From Candidatus Wallbacteria bacterium (lineage in GTDB: Bacteria > Muiribacteriota > UBA6191 > JACPRK01), in contig JACQZN010000036.1 in NCBI GenBank assembly GCA_016213845.1, forward strand, positions 88,294 through 152,293: a stretch of DNA of 64,000 nt, in the 5' to 3' direction. Each line of letters begins with the position of its first letter. Positions within the stretch are counted from its first letter, which is position 1. Under the pieces are notes generated by a model that was not told where the DNA came from, made no database searches, and saw only the letters and a program-made list of their open reading frames with translations. Both the position numbers and the translations under genes were made by a program. Positions 23,852 through 31,618 of the stretch are shown in pieces.

Positions 23852-25111
23852 TCAGAGTCCCATCGCGGCGGCACCTCGGTCCAGGCTCCTCAGCCAGCGT
23901 GGCCGGGTGGGCCAGCGGCGCTCGGCGGCGGGGGGGCGCTTGCCGTCGATGAGGCCGCGGGCGATGGCGGCGAAGGCGCGAGAGACTTCCCGCATCGGCT
24001 CTTCGCGGCAGAGGATGGCGCCCCGATCGGTCGCCTCGGCCATCGCGGCGGGCTCCGATGGGATCGCAGCGTAGCAGGGCACGCCTAGGCTCTGCTCGAT
24101 CGTGCCCGTGTCGAGTGACTGAGTGGCTCCGCCGGCTCCATTCAGGATGAAATGCACCGGCAGGTCCGACAGGTCCATCTGCGCGAGCACCCCCAGGAAC
24201 AGGCGCGCGTTCTTGAGCGAGTGCAGCCGAGGAGTCAGGAGGTAGAGGACTCGGTCGGCCTCCTCGAGCAGCGCGGGCAGCGGCTCCTGCATCCCGTGGC
24301 TGGTGTCGACGATGACGTGGTCGTAGCGCGCCCGCAGCATCGGCAGGAGCTGGCGAAAGAACTCGCCTGTCAGCAGATCGGCCTGCTCGGGCTTCAGCGG
24401 CGCGGCCAGAAGGTCGACGCCCGAGTCGGTGTGGAGCACGACCCGCTCCAGCGCCTCCAGGCTCATCACGGGCTCTTGCGCCAGGTGCGCCAGCGTCGCC
24501 GCCGGCACCATGTCGAGCATCAGCGCCAGGTCTCCGAACTCGACCGACCCGTCCACCAGACAGACCCGTCCGCCCGACTGCCGCGCCAGCTCGTACCCCA
24601 GGTTGCATGCCGCGGTCGACACTCCCGAACCGCCCGTCATGCTGCAGAGCACCGTCACTTTTCCCTGGTGGACCTTTTCACTCTTGACGCCGCCCCACTC
24701 CCGCTCCTCCAGCGAGACGTTCTCGCGGTTTCGCCGCGCGATCGTCGCCATGATGCGCAGCGCGAACGAAGGACTTCGCGCCAGCAACGCCCGGAAGTCC
24801 GTGCCCAGAACCTTCAGCAGACTCACGTCTCCGGCGGCCCGAGCCGTGGCGCATCGCGGCGCCTGGTCCACAACGCCCATCTCGCCGAAGAAGTCCCCTG
24901 GGCCGAGAACCTGCAGCGTCGTGCCGCCCCACTCGTCCTTCACTATGGCCACTTCGCCCGCCAGCACGATGTAGAACGCTTCTGACTCCTCACCCTGCCT
25001 GAAGATGACCCGGCCAGCCCGGTGCGTCTCCGGCTGGATGATGCTCTCCAGCTGCGAGAGCTCTTCCTCCGGGATGCCCGCGAAGGTCGGCAGCGACTTC
25101 AAATGGACCAT
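23852..25111 (-). CDS. cNMP-binding domain fused to a CpaE/MinD-like ATPase
   Basis: The product is 419 residues. Residues 8-125 form a cNMP-binding domain (cassette GPGDFFGEMGVVDQAPRCAT). Residues 150-395 are a ParA/MinD-superfamily ATPase of the CpaE type. Its deviant Walker A is MTGGSGVSTAACN (159-170), lacking the lysines of KGGxGKT as CpaE proteins often do; CLVDGSVEFGDLALMLD and HVIVDTSHG follow. CpaE proteins position pilus or secretion machinery. Joining one to a cyclic-nucleotide sensor suggests nucleotide-controlled localisation. The start overlaps the upstream small gene by 13 bp. Confidence 0.88.
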   Translation of the reverse strand: MVHLKSLPTFAGIPEEELSQLESIIQPETHRAGRVIFRQGEESEAFYIVLAGEVAIVKDEWGGTTLQVLGPGDFFGEMGVVDQAPRCATARAAGDVSLLKVLGTDFRALLARSPSFALRIMATIARRNRENVSLEEREWGGVKSEKVHQGKVTVLCSMTGGSGVSTAACNLGYELARQSGGRVCLVDGSVEFGDLALMLDMVPAATLAHLAQEPVMSLEALERVVLHTDSGVDLLAAPLKPEQADLLTGEFFRQLLPMLRARYDHVIVDTSHGMQEPLPALLEEADRVLYLLTPRLHSLKNARLFLGVLAQMDLSDLPVHFILNGAGGATQSLDTGTIEQSLGVPCYAAIPSEPAAMAEATDRGAILCREEPMREVSRAFAAIARGLIDGKRPPAAERRWPTRPRWLRSLDRGAAAMGL

Positions 25112-25452
25112 TGTTCTTCTCCCTCGAGGCAGCTCGGGTCGAGCATCTTCTCGGAGCCCGGGTACGGCACCGTCGCGAACCGCCGCAGAGAGCCGACCAG
25201 CCGGACCGTGTCGGCCATCGCCCGTACGCACTCCGCCAGAAAGCGGCCCGCCTCGGCAACCTGCGGGTCCTCGTGCTCCCGGAGCAGCTCGGCGCGGTAC
25301 ATCACGGCCTGCAACGAGTTGTTCAGGGAGTGATTCAGGAAAGTCCCTGCGGCCCGCGCCGCCGAGAGCTCTCCGGGTTCGCCGCCGGCTTCGACCGCGC
25401 TAGCCACCGTCGTCTGCTCGGCGCTCTCCTCATCGGTTCGGTTCTGGGTCAT
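25099..25452 (-). CDS. Small DHp-like (histidine kinase dimerisation) protein without ATPase domain
   Basis: The product is 117 residues. The segment FLNHSLNNSLQAVMYRAELL resembles the HisKA helix of histidine kinases of the HDLNN type, with a candidate phosphoacceptor His in NHSLNN. A second helix follows (AEAGRFLAECVRAMADTVRL). No HATPase domain is present. It could be a phosphotransfer partner or a dimeric adapter. Its 3' end overlaps the cNMP-CpaE gene by 13 bp, so the two are translationally coupled. The ATG at 25452 has an upstream AAAGGGA; a longer start at 25503 is possible. Confidence 0.65.
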   Translation of the reverse strand: MTQNRTDEESAEQTTVASAVEAGGEPGELSAARAAGTFLNHSLNNSLQAVMYRAELLREHEDPQVAEAGRFLAECVRAMADTVRLVGSLRRFATVPYPGSEKMLDPSCLEGEEQWSI

Positions 25453-25715
25453 CGCTCGGGTCCCTTTCCCCGGAGTCGGCACCTCCCGGGTCGCCCATCC
25501 CATTTACACGAACCGTGCCAGACCCGAAACGCACCGCGTGATCCCTTTCCTGGAGCGGGAAATCAGCATCCATCCGCTCGCTTTGGCGGGCGCCCTCCGT
25601 GTCATGATTCCTTACAGCCAGACCCCGGCGCGAGCTTCAACCCCTCTACCCAACCCCGGCGCCACCATGCTATGTCGATCCGCGAACCGTGACCTTGAAC
25701 CGACCGGAGGTCCTC

Positions 25716-27284
25716 GTGCGCGTCTCCCGAACTCCCGTTCTCGCTGCCCTTCTCGCTCTCCTCTCCTTCGCCTGCTCCTGGTCAGCCGAACCGATTCGCG
25801 ACCCGTCCCGGAAGGGCTTCGGCGGCGAGACCTGCATCCGGTGTCACACCTCGGAAAAGCCGCCCGCACCCGGCCTGGTCGAGGAGACCTTCGACACCGT
25901 CATCGTCGGCGGCGGTATGGCCGGCCTGGCCGCGCTCCACTACTTGCCGGATCGAAAGGCCGTGCTCCTGGAGGCCGAGGACCAGGCCGGCGGCCAGATG
26001 CGCATGGAAAGCTGGCGCGGGAAGCGCTTCTCCCAGGGCGCTGCCTATCTCGTAGGCGCCTACGGCATCCTGCAGGACTTCTACAACTCGGAGAAGCTCC
26101 CGGTCGTGCGCATCCCCGAACCCGAGAACAGCGCCTGGATCGGGGGCAAGTACTACCCCGCCTGCTGGACTCACGAGGGACGAGGCAAGATGCCCTGGAC
26201 CGGCCAGGCCATGAAGAACTGGCTCGCCTTCCTCGAAGAGATGGAGAAGGTCAACAACATGAACGAGTCGAACCAGCCATTCGAGGCGTTCACCTGGGAG
26301 CAGCAGCAACTCGACGACATCAGCACCTACGATTGGCTCAAGAAGAAGGGGCTCACCGAGGAGATGATCGAGCACTTCGACCGCTACATCCCCTCCTGCT
26401 TCGGCGTGGAGTCGAAGGACCTCTCCGCGGCCGCCTTCGCCAACTACATCTCCGGCGAAATCGGCGGCAACTATACGATGGAAGGCGGCATGGGCGCCGT
26501 CACCAACCACATTTACAAGAACCACAAGCGCAACATCCGACTCGGCTGCCGCGTCACCCACGTCTTCCAGACGCGCGACGACGTCCGCGTCACCTACCTC
26601 GGACCCGACGGGCGCGGCCACACCATCCGGGGCCGCACGGCGATTCTGGCCGTTCCCCAGAACCTGGTGCCCGAGATGATGCCGGATCTGCCGCAGGAGA
26701 AGAAGGACGTCATCGCCGGCACGCGCTACGCCGCCTATACGGTCGCCAACGTCCTCTGCAAGGAAGTCCTCTGGGACGACAAGGGCTACGACACCTGGAC
26801 CCAGGGCACCTTCTTCCGCGACATCATCGACGCCGACTGGATCAACCGAAAGGGCAAGCCCCACACGAACAAAAAGCAGCCCCACGTGCTGACGCTCTAC
26901 ATCCCCATGGGAGTGGACGGCATGAAGGCCCAGATGGAGTGGAACCCCTCGGTCTGGAAGGAGAAGGTGTTGACCGATCTCGAGACCATCATCCCCGGCT
27001 GCCGCGAGAAGATCGAGGACGTCCGGTTCTACCGCTGGGGCCACTCGATGCACGTGTGCGAGCCCGGATTCCTCAAGAAAGCGGTTCCGGTGCTTCGGAA
27101 GCCCTACTACCGGGTCTTCTTCGCCGGCGCCGAGGTCGAGGGGCTCCCCTGCAACGAATCGGCAATCTTCAGCGGCTACTTCGCCGCTCGAGGCGTGCGA
27201 ACCTGGCTCTGGGACACCGTACCCGGGGCGCGGGGCCTGCTGAAGGGCGCGCTCGACATGCGCCTGAAGATGGGGCTGGACTGA
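25716..27284 (+). CDS. Exported FAD-dependent amine oxidase-like protein with an N-terminal CxxCH motif
   Basis: The product is 522 residues from GTG 25716 (ribosome site GGAGG at 25706-25710). A signal peptide ends near LLSFACSWS; Cys20 is not in a canonical lipobox. Residues 40-44 are CIRCH, the motif for covalent c-type heme. The FAD domain starts at VIVGGGMAGLAAL (GxGxxG), with VLLEAEDQAGGQMRMES, and closes with FFAGAEVEGLPCNESAIFSGY, as in the flavin amine oxidase/protoporphyrinogen oxidase superfamily. It probably oxidises a substrate in the periplasm, passing electrons to the heme. Two related exported proteins follow. Confidence 0.85.
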   Translation: MRVSRTPVLAALLALLSFACSWSAEPIRDPSRKGFGGETCIRCHTSEKPPAPGLVEETFDTVIVGGGMAGLAALHYLPDRKAVLLEAEDQAGGQMRMESWRGKRFSQGAAYLVGAYGILQDFYNSEKLPVVRIPEPENSAWIGGKYYPACWTHEGRGKMPWTGQAMKNWLAFLEEMEKVNNMNESNQPFEAFTWEQQQLDDISTYDWLKKKGLTEEMIEHFDRYIPSCFGVESKDLSAAAFANYISGEIGGNYTMEGGMGAVTNHIYKNHKRNIRLGCRVTHVFQTRDDVRVTYLGPDGRGHTIRGRTAILAVPQNLVPEMMPDLPQEKKDVIAGTRYAAYTVANVLCKEVLWDDKGYDTWTQGTFFRDIIDADWINRKGKPHTNKKQPHVLTLYIPMGVDGMKAQMEWNPSVWKEKVLTDLETIIPGCREKIEDVRFYRWGHSMHVCEPGFLKKAVPVLRKPYYRVFFAGAEVEGLPCNESAIFSGYFAARGVRTWLWDTVPGARGLLKGALDMRLKMGLD

Positions 27285-27302
27285 CCCGAGGAGATGCGAA
27301 CG

Positions 27303-27752
27303 ATGAAAGCGACGAGAGGGTGGCCCCTGTTGCTCCTGCTGCTTGCAGCGGGCGCCTGCCCGGCCTTCAACGGCCAGACCACCGCCGACCACAAGGAGCT
27401 GACCGGCGACCCCTGGTACTCCAACCGCGCCGAGAAGCTGGGCGAGTACTTCACGTTCTACTTTTTCAATCCCGACGGCGACGGCATCTACCGCTTCGGC
27501 CGGCTCGGCAAGGTCCTGACGGAGCGCTTCACCTGGAAGATCAGCGGCGGCCAGCTGACGCTAGCGTTCCGCAACACAGGCGAAAGGCGCACCACCGCTT
27601 TCCGCGTCCACCCCGTCGATGGAGGACGCAAGCGACTGACTCTGGAGCGCGATCCGCGCGAGGGTGAGAAGCCATTTCACTACTTCCGCAAGGAGAGCGG
27701 CCGGGTCGTGAAGGGCGCCGGCTGGACGACGATCCTGGAGGGCCAGCCATGA
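27303..27752 (+). CDS. Exported lipoprotein of unknown function (paralogue of next gene)
   Basis: The product is 149 residues. LLLLLLAAGAC is a good lipobox, so Cys should be lipidated. The mature part is beta-rich (YFTFYFFNPDGDGIYRFGRL, RFTWKISGGQLTLAF) and may be a small lipocalin-like barrel. I chose ATG 27303 because its distance to GAGGAG is normal, while the ATG at 27294 is too close. It starts 18 bp after the amine oxidase and overlaps the next gene by 4 bp. Function is unknown. Confidence 0.8.
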   Translation: MKATRGWPLLLLLLAAGACPAFNGQTTADHKELTGDPWYSNRAEKLGEYFTFYFFNPDGDGIYRFGRLGKVLTERFTWKISGGQLTLAFRNTGERRTTAFRVHPVDGGRKRLTLERDPREGEKPFHYFRKESGRVVKGAGWTTILEGQP

Positions 27753-28357
27753 GTGAAACGAAGATGCCGCCCGGCGGCGGGTCCGATTCGAAGCTCACCC
27801 GCAGCTTCCTCCCCGCGGCGCGCGGGATCGTCTGGGGAGTCGCTCTGCTGGCGCTTACAGGCGTGCAACGTGTGCCTCCGGCACCTGGACAAAGCGAGCC
27901 CGGCTCGCAACTCGCACCTGCTTCCACGGCTGCCCAGCCGGCGCCCGCGGCCGGCAACGCCCTGGGCGGCCGACTCTGGACCCACATCGATCGGGTCCAC
28001 GGAGGGCGTGAGAAGTTCCGGATGTACCAGTTCAACCCGGCCGGCTCCGACGGCAAGGGCACCGGCTGGTACCACGAGGGCGACTTCGCCGAGTGGATGA
28101 CCGAAACCCTGCGCTATGAGATCCACGGCCACGAGCTCAGGCTCTTCTTCGACCTGGCTCACGAGCGCGCGTCCATCCGCTTCCAGGTGCGAAAGGGCCG
28201 CGGACCCGACGGCGAGGACCTGGTGCTGGCGCTCACGCCGGACCCCCGCCGTTACTGGAAGCCGTACGAGTATTTCGCCCACTCGAAGAGCCGCGCCGCC
28301 CTCGCGTCAAACCCGGAGCTTGCGCCGCTGCTCAACCCCGCTCTGCAGGTCGACTGA
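27749..28357 (+). CDS. Exported protein related to the preceding lipoprotein
   Basis: The product is 202 residues. A hydrophobic segment (residues 24-38, GIVWGVALLALTG) acts as a signal or anchor, then a Pro/Ala/Ser linker leads to a beta domain: KFRMYQFNPAGSDGKGTGWY, LRYEIHGHELRLFF, PRRYWKPYEYFAHS. The pattern (aromatic-FNP-DG, then RYEI..H.L.L.F, then PYEYF) is shared with the preceding protein, so they are diverged duplicates. The ATGA overlap implies coupled translation. Both are likely partners of the amine oxidase in the envelope. Confidence 0.78.
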   Translation: MSETKMPPGGGSDSKLTRSFLPAARGIVWGVALLALTGVQRVPPAPGQSEPGSQLAPASTAAQPAPAAGNALGGRLWTHIDRVHGGREKFRMYQFNPAGSDGKGTGWYHEGDFAEWMTETLRYEIHGHELRLFFDLAHERASIRFQVRKGRGPDGEDLVLALTPDPRRYWKPYEYFAHSKSRAALASNPELAPLLNPALQVD

Positions 28358-28442
28358 CGATTTTCTAAACCTTCCCCGCCCCGAGGGCATAGTCCCCGAT
28401 GAACGCGACGGGAGCCCAGGCTCCGGAAGGTGGTAGAGAGGA

Positions 28443-28664
28443 ATGTTCGCAGCGGCCTTTATCGGTCTGACAATCTTCTCCCTGACCCTGCTGGCGAAGC
28501 TCGGCGCCGCGGTCCCCGAACCGCTTCTGGTCTACGGGTGGCGGCTCTTCGGGTTCGTGCTCCTCGGAGTGGGCGGGAGCTCGCTGGTCAGCGCGCCGGC
28601 CGCCACGGCCGCGCTCGGCGCCATGACGATGCTGACGGCGGGGGCCAGCCTGGTGAGTGCCTGA
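28443..28664 (+). CDS. Small membrane protein
   Basis: The product is 73 residues with a ribosome site (GAGAGG) just before the ATG. It is almost wholly hydrophobic, with two or three predicted helices (FIGLTIFSLTLLAKLGAAV, LFGFVLLGVGGSSLV, AALGAMTMLTAGASLV). There is no recognised family. It is an 85-bp step from the exported pair. The reading could also be chance in GC-rich DNA, but the ribosome site and membrane character support it. Confidence 0.5.
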   Translation: MFAAAFIGLTIFSLTLLAKLGAAVPEPLLVYGWRLFGFVLLGVGGSSLVSAPAATAALGAMTMLTAGASLVSA

Positions 28665-28675
28665 GCAGATGATCC

Positions 28676-28752
28676 CTCTCAGGGGTTTCACCCCCGCCCC
28701 CCACGAAGGGGCCATTGGCCCCCTCGACTCCCATTGACTTGCGGGCTTCAGG
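28676..28752 (-). repeat. Hairpin-forming intergenic repeat, inverted copy
   Basis: CTCTCAGGGG, a C-rich block, then a C-rich end and GCGGG follow the same order as the reverse complement of 31203-31290. Inside it GGGGCC-ATT-GGCCCC (28708-28722) is a perfect hairpin that could also end transcription from the two convergent neighbours. Confidence 0.6.
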
Positions 28753-28784
28753 CCAATCGGGGCTTTCCAGGGTGAACGAAGGGC

Positions 28785-29867
28785 CTACTTCTGACCCGCG
28801 GACGGCTTCTGGGGCAGGAGCCGCTCGAGCCGGGAAGCTGATTCGCGCAGGTACTGGCGCAGGGCCGGCACGCGCTCGCCCATGCGCGACGTGGCATCCC
28901 AGCGCAGGACCACCTGAGGGAAGAGGTCCTTTCCCAGCTTCTCGAGCATCAGGACCGCGGCCGACCTGAAGAGGAGGTTCGAAGAGATCGTCACGCTGGT
29001 GCGCATCATGCCGCCCGCGGCAGGGCGAGTGACGAGCGAGATACCCATCGTCCGGGCTGGCGGCATCCCGACCTTGCCCATCGGATGGGCGCGCGAGGGG
29101 ACGCTTCCAGGCCGCACCGCGGGCGCGTCCTGAACAGGGGGCGCTTCGAGAAGCCGGCGCGTGCGCTCGAGCGAACCGGCCAGCCGTTGCTCGTAGTGCG
29201 CCAGGGCCGCGGGCATCATCGAGCGCGCCGTTGGCAGACCCTGGCCCGGGTGCGTCCACCGGTCGGGCAGGAACTCCCAGTCGGGAACCCGCTCCCGCAC
29301 GCGGTCGGCGAAGGTCGGCTCGCGAGCGGCCAGCTCGAGCGGCATCAGGTCCAGGATGGCCCCCTCGACGGCGCCCAAGAGCGCCAGTTGCTCCACGGCG
29401 CGTGCAGTCTCCTGCGCGCTGGGGGCAGTGGCCCCCAGCAGGATGGCAGCCTTGCGAATGCGCTCCGGGTCGAATGCGACCGAGCCAATCTGCTGGCCGG
29501 CCGTTCGGCCAAGGATGAAGTCGGCGTAGAGCTTGAGGGTGCTATCGGAGATCTCGCCCTGGCCCGGGTCCTGCGCAAGGCAATGGGCCGCCCAGCCGGC
29601 CGCCCAGCGGTCGGATTCCGCCGAGCGTCCTCTGACCGAGACCAGCGCCTGAGCAAAGCCCGCCGAATCGCCGACGACGCCCGGCTTCTGGAGAGTATGG
29701 TCGAGATCCGCCAGGAGCGCCCCCGAGCTCACCAGCTCCTGATCCTTCTCGCCCCATCCCGCCAGCCGCGCCCCTTCGCGTCCCAGATAAGCGTGCGCCT
29801 GCGGCCCCCAGGCGAGCGCCCCGCACGGAAGCGCCAGGAGCAGTAGAGTAAGCAACGGAGCGCGCAT
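28785..29867 (-). CDS. Secreted zinc-dependent phospholipase C-like protein
   Basis: The product is 360 residues. A signal peptide (MRAPLLTLLLLALPCGALA) is followed directly by WGPQAHAYLG, the N-terminal Trp/His zinc-ligand motif of the S1/P1 nuclease-phospholipase C fold. Further candidate ligands are Asp-His in LLADLDHTL, His in WAAHCLAQD, and Asp in DLMPLELAA. The C-terminal 120 residues form an extra, less conserved domain. These enzymes cleave lipids or nucleic acids outside the cytoplasm using three zinc ions. I chose ATG 29867 because the signal peptide begins there. Confidence 0.75.
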   Translation of the reverse strand: MRAPLLTLLLLALPCGALAWGPQAHAYLGREGARLAGWGEKDQELVSSGALLADLDHTLQKPGVVGDSAGFAQALVSVRGRSAESDRWAAGWAAHCLAQDPGQGEISDSTLKLYADFILGRTAGQQIGSVAFDPERIRKAAILLGATAPSAQETARAVEQLALLGAVEGAILDLMPLELAAREPTFADRVRERVPDWEFLPDRWTHPGQGLPTARSMMPAALAHYEQRLAGSLERTRRLLEAPPVQDAPAVRPGSVPSRAHPMGKVGMPPARTMGISLVTRPAAGGMMRTSVTISSNLLFRSAAVLMLEKLGKDLFPQVVLRWDATSRMGERVPALRQYLRESASRLERLLPQKPSAGQK

Positions 29868-29896
29868 ACCCGCCCAGAGTAGCAGGCGGCCGGGGG

Positions 29897-30158
29897 AGTA
29901 GTCAGTAGGAGGATGGAAGGTAGAAGGTGGAAGGTAGAAGGTGGAAGGTGGAAGAGTCGCGAAGGCGGGCTTCGACAAGCTCAGCCCGAGCGGATCCCGC
30001 GCGCTGCTCTCTGCCTCACTCCTCACTCCTCAAGCCTCGAGCCTCAAGCCTCAAGCCTTACCGTTCACCCCTGCCTCCTGAAGCCTGAGGCCTGAAGCCT
30101 CACTCCTCAAGCCTCACCCCTCAAGCCTCAAGCCTTACCATTCACCCCTGACTCCTGG
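29897..30158 (+). repeat. Composite heptameric repeat element, copy B
   Basis: This has the same order as copy A: AGTAGTC AGTAGGA, a GGTAGAA/GGTGGAA array, GAGTCGCGAAGGCGG and the core GCGGGCTTCGACAAGCTCAG (29966-29985) to GCGCGCTGCTC, then an array of CTCAAGC-type heptamers interrupted twice by a GCCTTACCRTTCACCCCTG block. It lies between two minus-strand genes and ends at the stop of the downstream one. Confidence 0.92.
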
Positions 30159-30902
30159 TTACCGCGAGGGGCGGGGCGCGGCAGCGGGAATGCGCGACTC
30201 GAGCCCTTGCCTGAAGCGGGTCTCGGCGTCGGAGCCGCCGAACGTGAACTCGACGGCCACGCCATAGCCTGGGCTGAGCTTCTTGGCCACCGTGAAGCGT
30301 GAGACGCCCGGGGTCAGCTTGAACGCTCCGGGCTTTGCAAGATCGGACCAGGATGCGTCCACGAGAGCGGCTCGCCGGGCGGCAGTCAACCCGCGGGTGT
30401 CGAGCAGTGCCGCCCAGTCGCCTCCGCGGAAGAAGACGGCGTCCTCCAGCTCGAGCGCGTCGCCGGTAAGCCGGCCGCCGCTGAACTTGCCGTCGGCGAA
30501 ACGGCCGTGCTCCGAGCAGATTGCCACGGAGCGCCGCGATGTGAACCACGCCGTGTAGAGGCCGCCGGACGGACAGGTGGCGCTTTCGGCCTTGAGATAT
30601 CCCTCGCTCACCAGGTCCGCTCGCTCGATCGGGCTGTACCTCGAGTCCGGGAAAAAGCTGGCCAGCCAAGGGTCGCCCGCCTTCGACTGATGGAAGAACC
30701 CGCCGGGGAAGCTGCCATGGTCGACGGCCTTCATCTCGATGGCCGTGAGCACGGTCTTGGCGTTCAAGGCACACTGCGCGGCGGTCGCGTCGGCACCCCA
30801 GGAGTAGACCAGCGGGCCCCTGATGGCGAAGCCGGCAAGGAAACAGAAGAGGGCTAGCCTCAAGAGAATTGCCTTGGTCGGGCGCGCGCTCGAGTCGTTC
30901 AT
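30159..30902 (-). CDS. Membrane-anchored protein with a pseudopilin-like N-terminal region
   Basis: The product is 247 residues. One hydrophobic segment (residues 11-30, LRLALFCFLAGFAIRGPLV) anchors it. The following CALNAKTVLTAIEMKAVDHG and FPGGFF resemble the alpha1-C region of type II secretion/type IV pilin-like proteins (a Cys, a helix, then DHGSFP). No canonical prepilin cleavage site (GFTLIE) is seen, so processing as a pilin is doubtful. The C-terminal half is beta-rich and unrecognised. Its stop abuts repeat copy B. Confidence 0.65.
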   Translation of the reverse strand: MNDSSARPTKAILLRLALFCFLAGFAIRGPLVYSWGADATAAQCALNAKTVLTAIEMKAVDHGSFPGGFFHQSKAGDPWLASFFPDSRYSPIERADLVSEGYLKAESATCPSGGLYTAWFTSRRSVAICSEHGRFADGKFSGGRLTGDALELEDAVFFRGGDWAALLDTRGLTAARRAALVDASWSDLAKPGAFKLTPGVSRFTVAKKLSPGYGVAVEFTFGGSDAETRFRQGLESRIPAAAPRPSR

Positions 30903-31618
30903 GAGCTCAGTCTACCTTTCTCGTGTCCGGGCAGCCGGCTCCCGGAGGCGCATCGCGGGCATCGCGATGTCCAGGTCGGCAGAACTAAAGACGTAAGCGG
31001 AGGCGCCGGGTTCAATCGAAGCTGGACTGACGCGACCCGGTCGCTTCGCGAGCCAGCGTCCGTCAGCAGACTTGCGCCCCATGCCCCCGAAACAGTGTCG
31101 AAAGAGTGGTTCGAGATCCATCTCAGGGGCTCGGGGGCAGAGCCCTCACGTATGCATGGATCTCTCGAAAGACCTCTTGAGTCCGGAACTCTCTGGCAAG
31201 CGCCGCCAACGGGAAAACCCGCATCAGATTGGGGGTCCAGGGGGACAGGTCCCCCTGGCGGGGGTTCGGGGGCGAAGCCCCTGAGAGAAATGAAGTACAT
31301 CCAGTATTTGTGCGGGGGCTCAGAGATCCATGAGTGAGTGAGGGCAGAGCCCCGATAGGTGCGGTCTCTCACCACTTCGAGCCCGTGCCCGTGCCCATGC
31401 CCGAAGGGAGGCGGCGATCCCGACGCAGCCCGCAACTCCGGCCGTCGTTGATCGCCTCGAGTCGTGACCAAGCTCGCGCAGGTCGCGCACCGATTGACCG
31501 AGCCGGGCTCGGGCTCGGGCTCGGGCACGATCAGATGCGAGAGGCCCCCCTACGGGCCATGCACCCCAGCCCGCTCACCGCTGGTCGGAAGCGTGCTGGG
31601 CGATGTAGTCTCGCGGTC
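30903..31618. repeat. Repeat-rich intergenic region with a hairpin element
   Basis: No convincing gene is present. The best structured part is 31129-31296. It has GGGCTC-loop-GAGCCC, then a 10-bp perfect stem CCAGGGGGAC/GTCCCCCTGG (31237-31258) and GGGGC-GAA-GCCCC (31269-31281), ending CTGAGAG. Related copies lie near 10.2 kb and, inverted, at 28.7 kb. Further on are short hexamer runs: GCCCGT near 31385 and GGGCTC near 31505. Confidence 0.65.

Noticed and set aside
30899..31528. 209-codon minus-strand frame in the 30.9-31.6 kb gap
   Set aside because: It runs through hairpin repeats and hexamer runs and has no domain or ribosome site.
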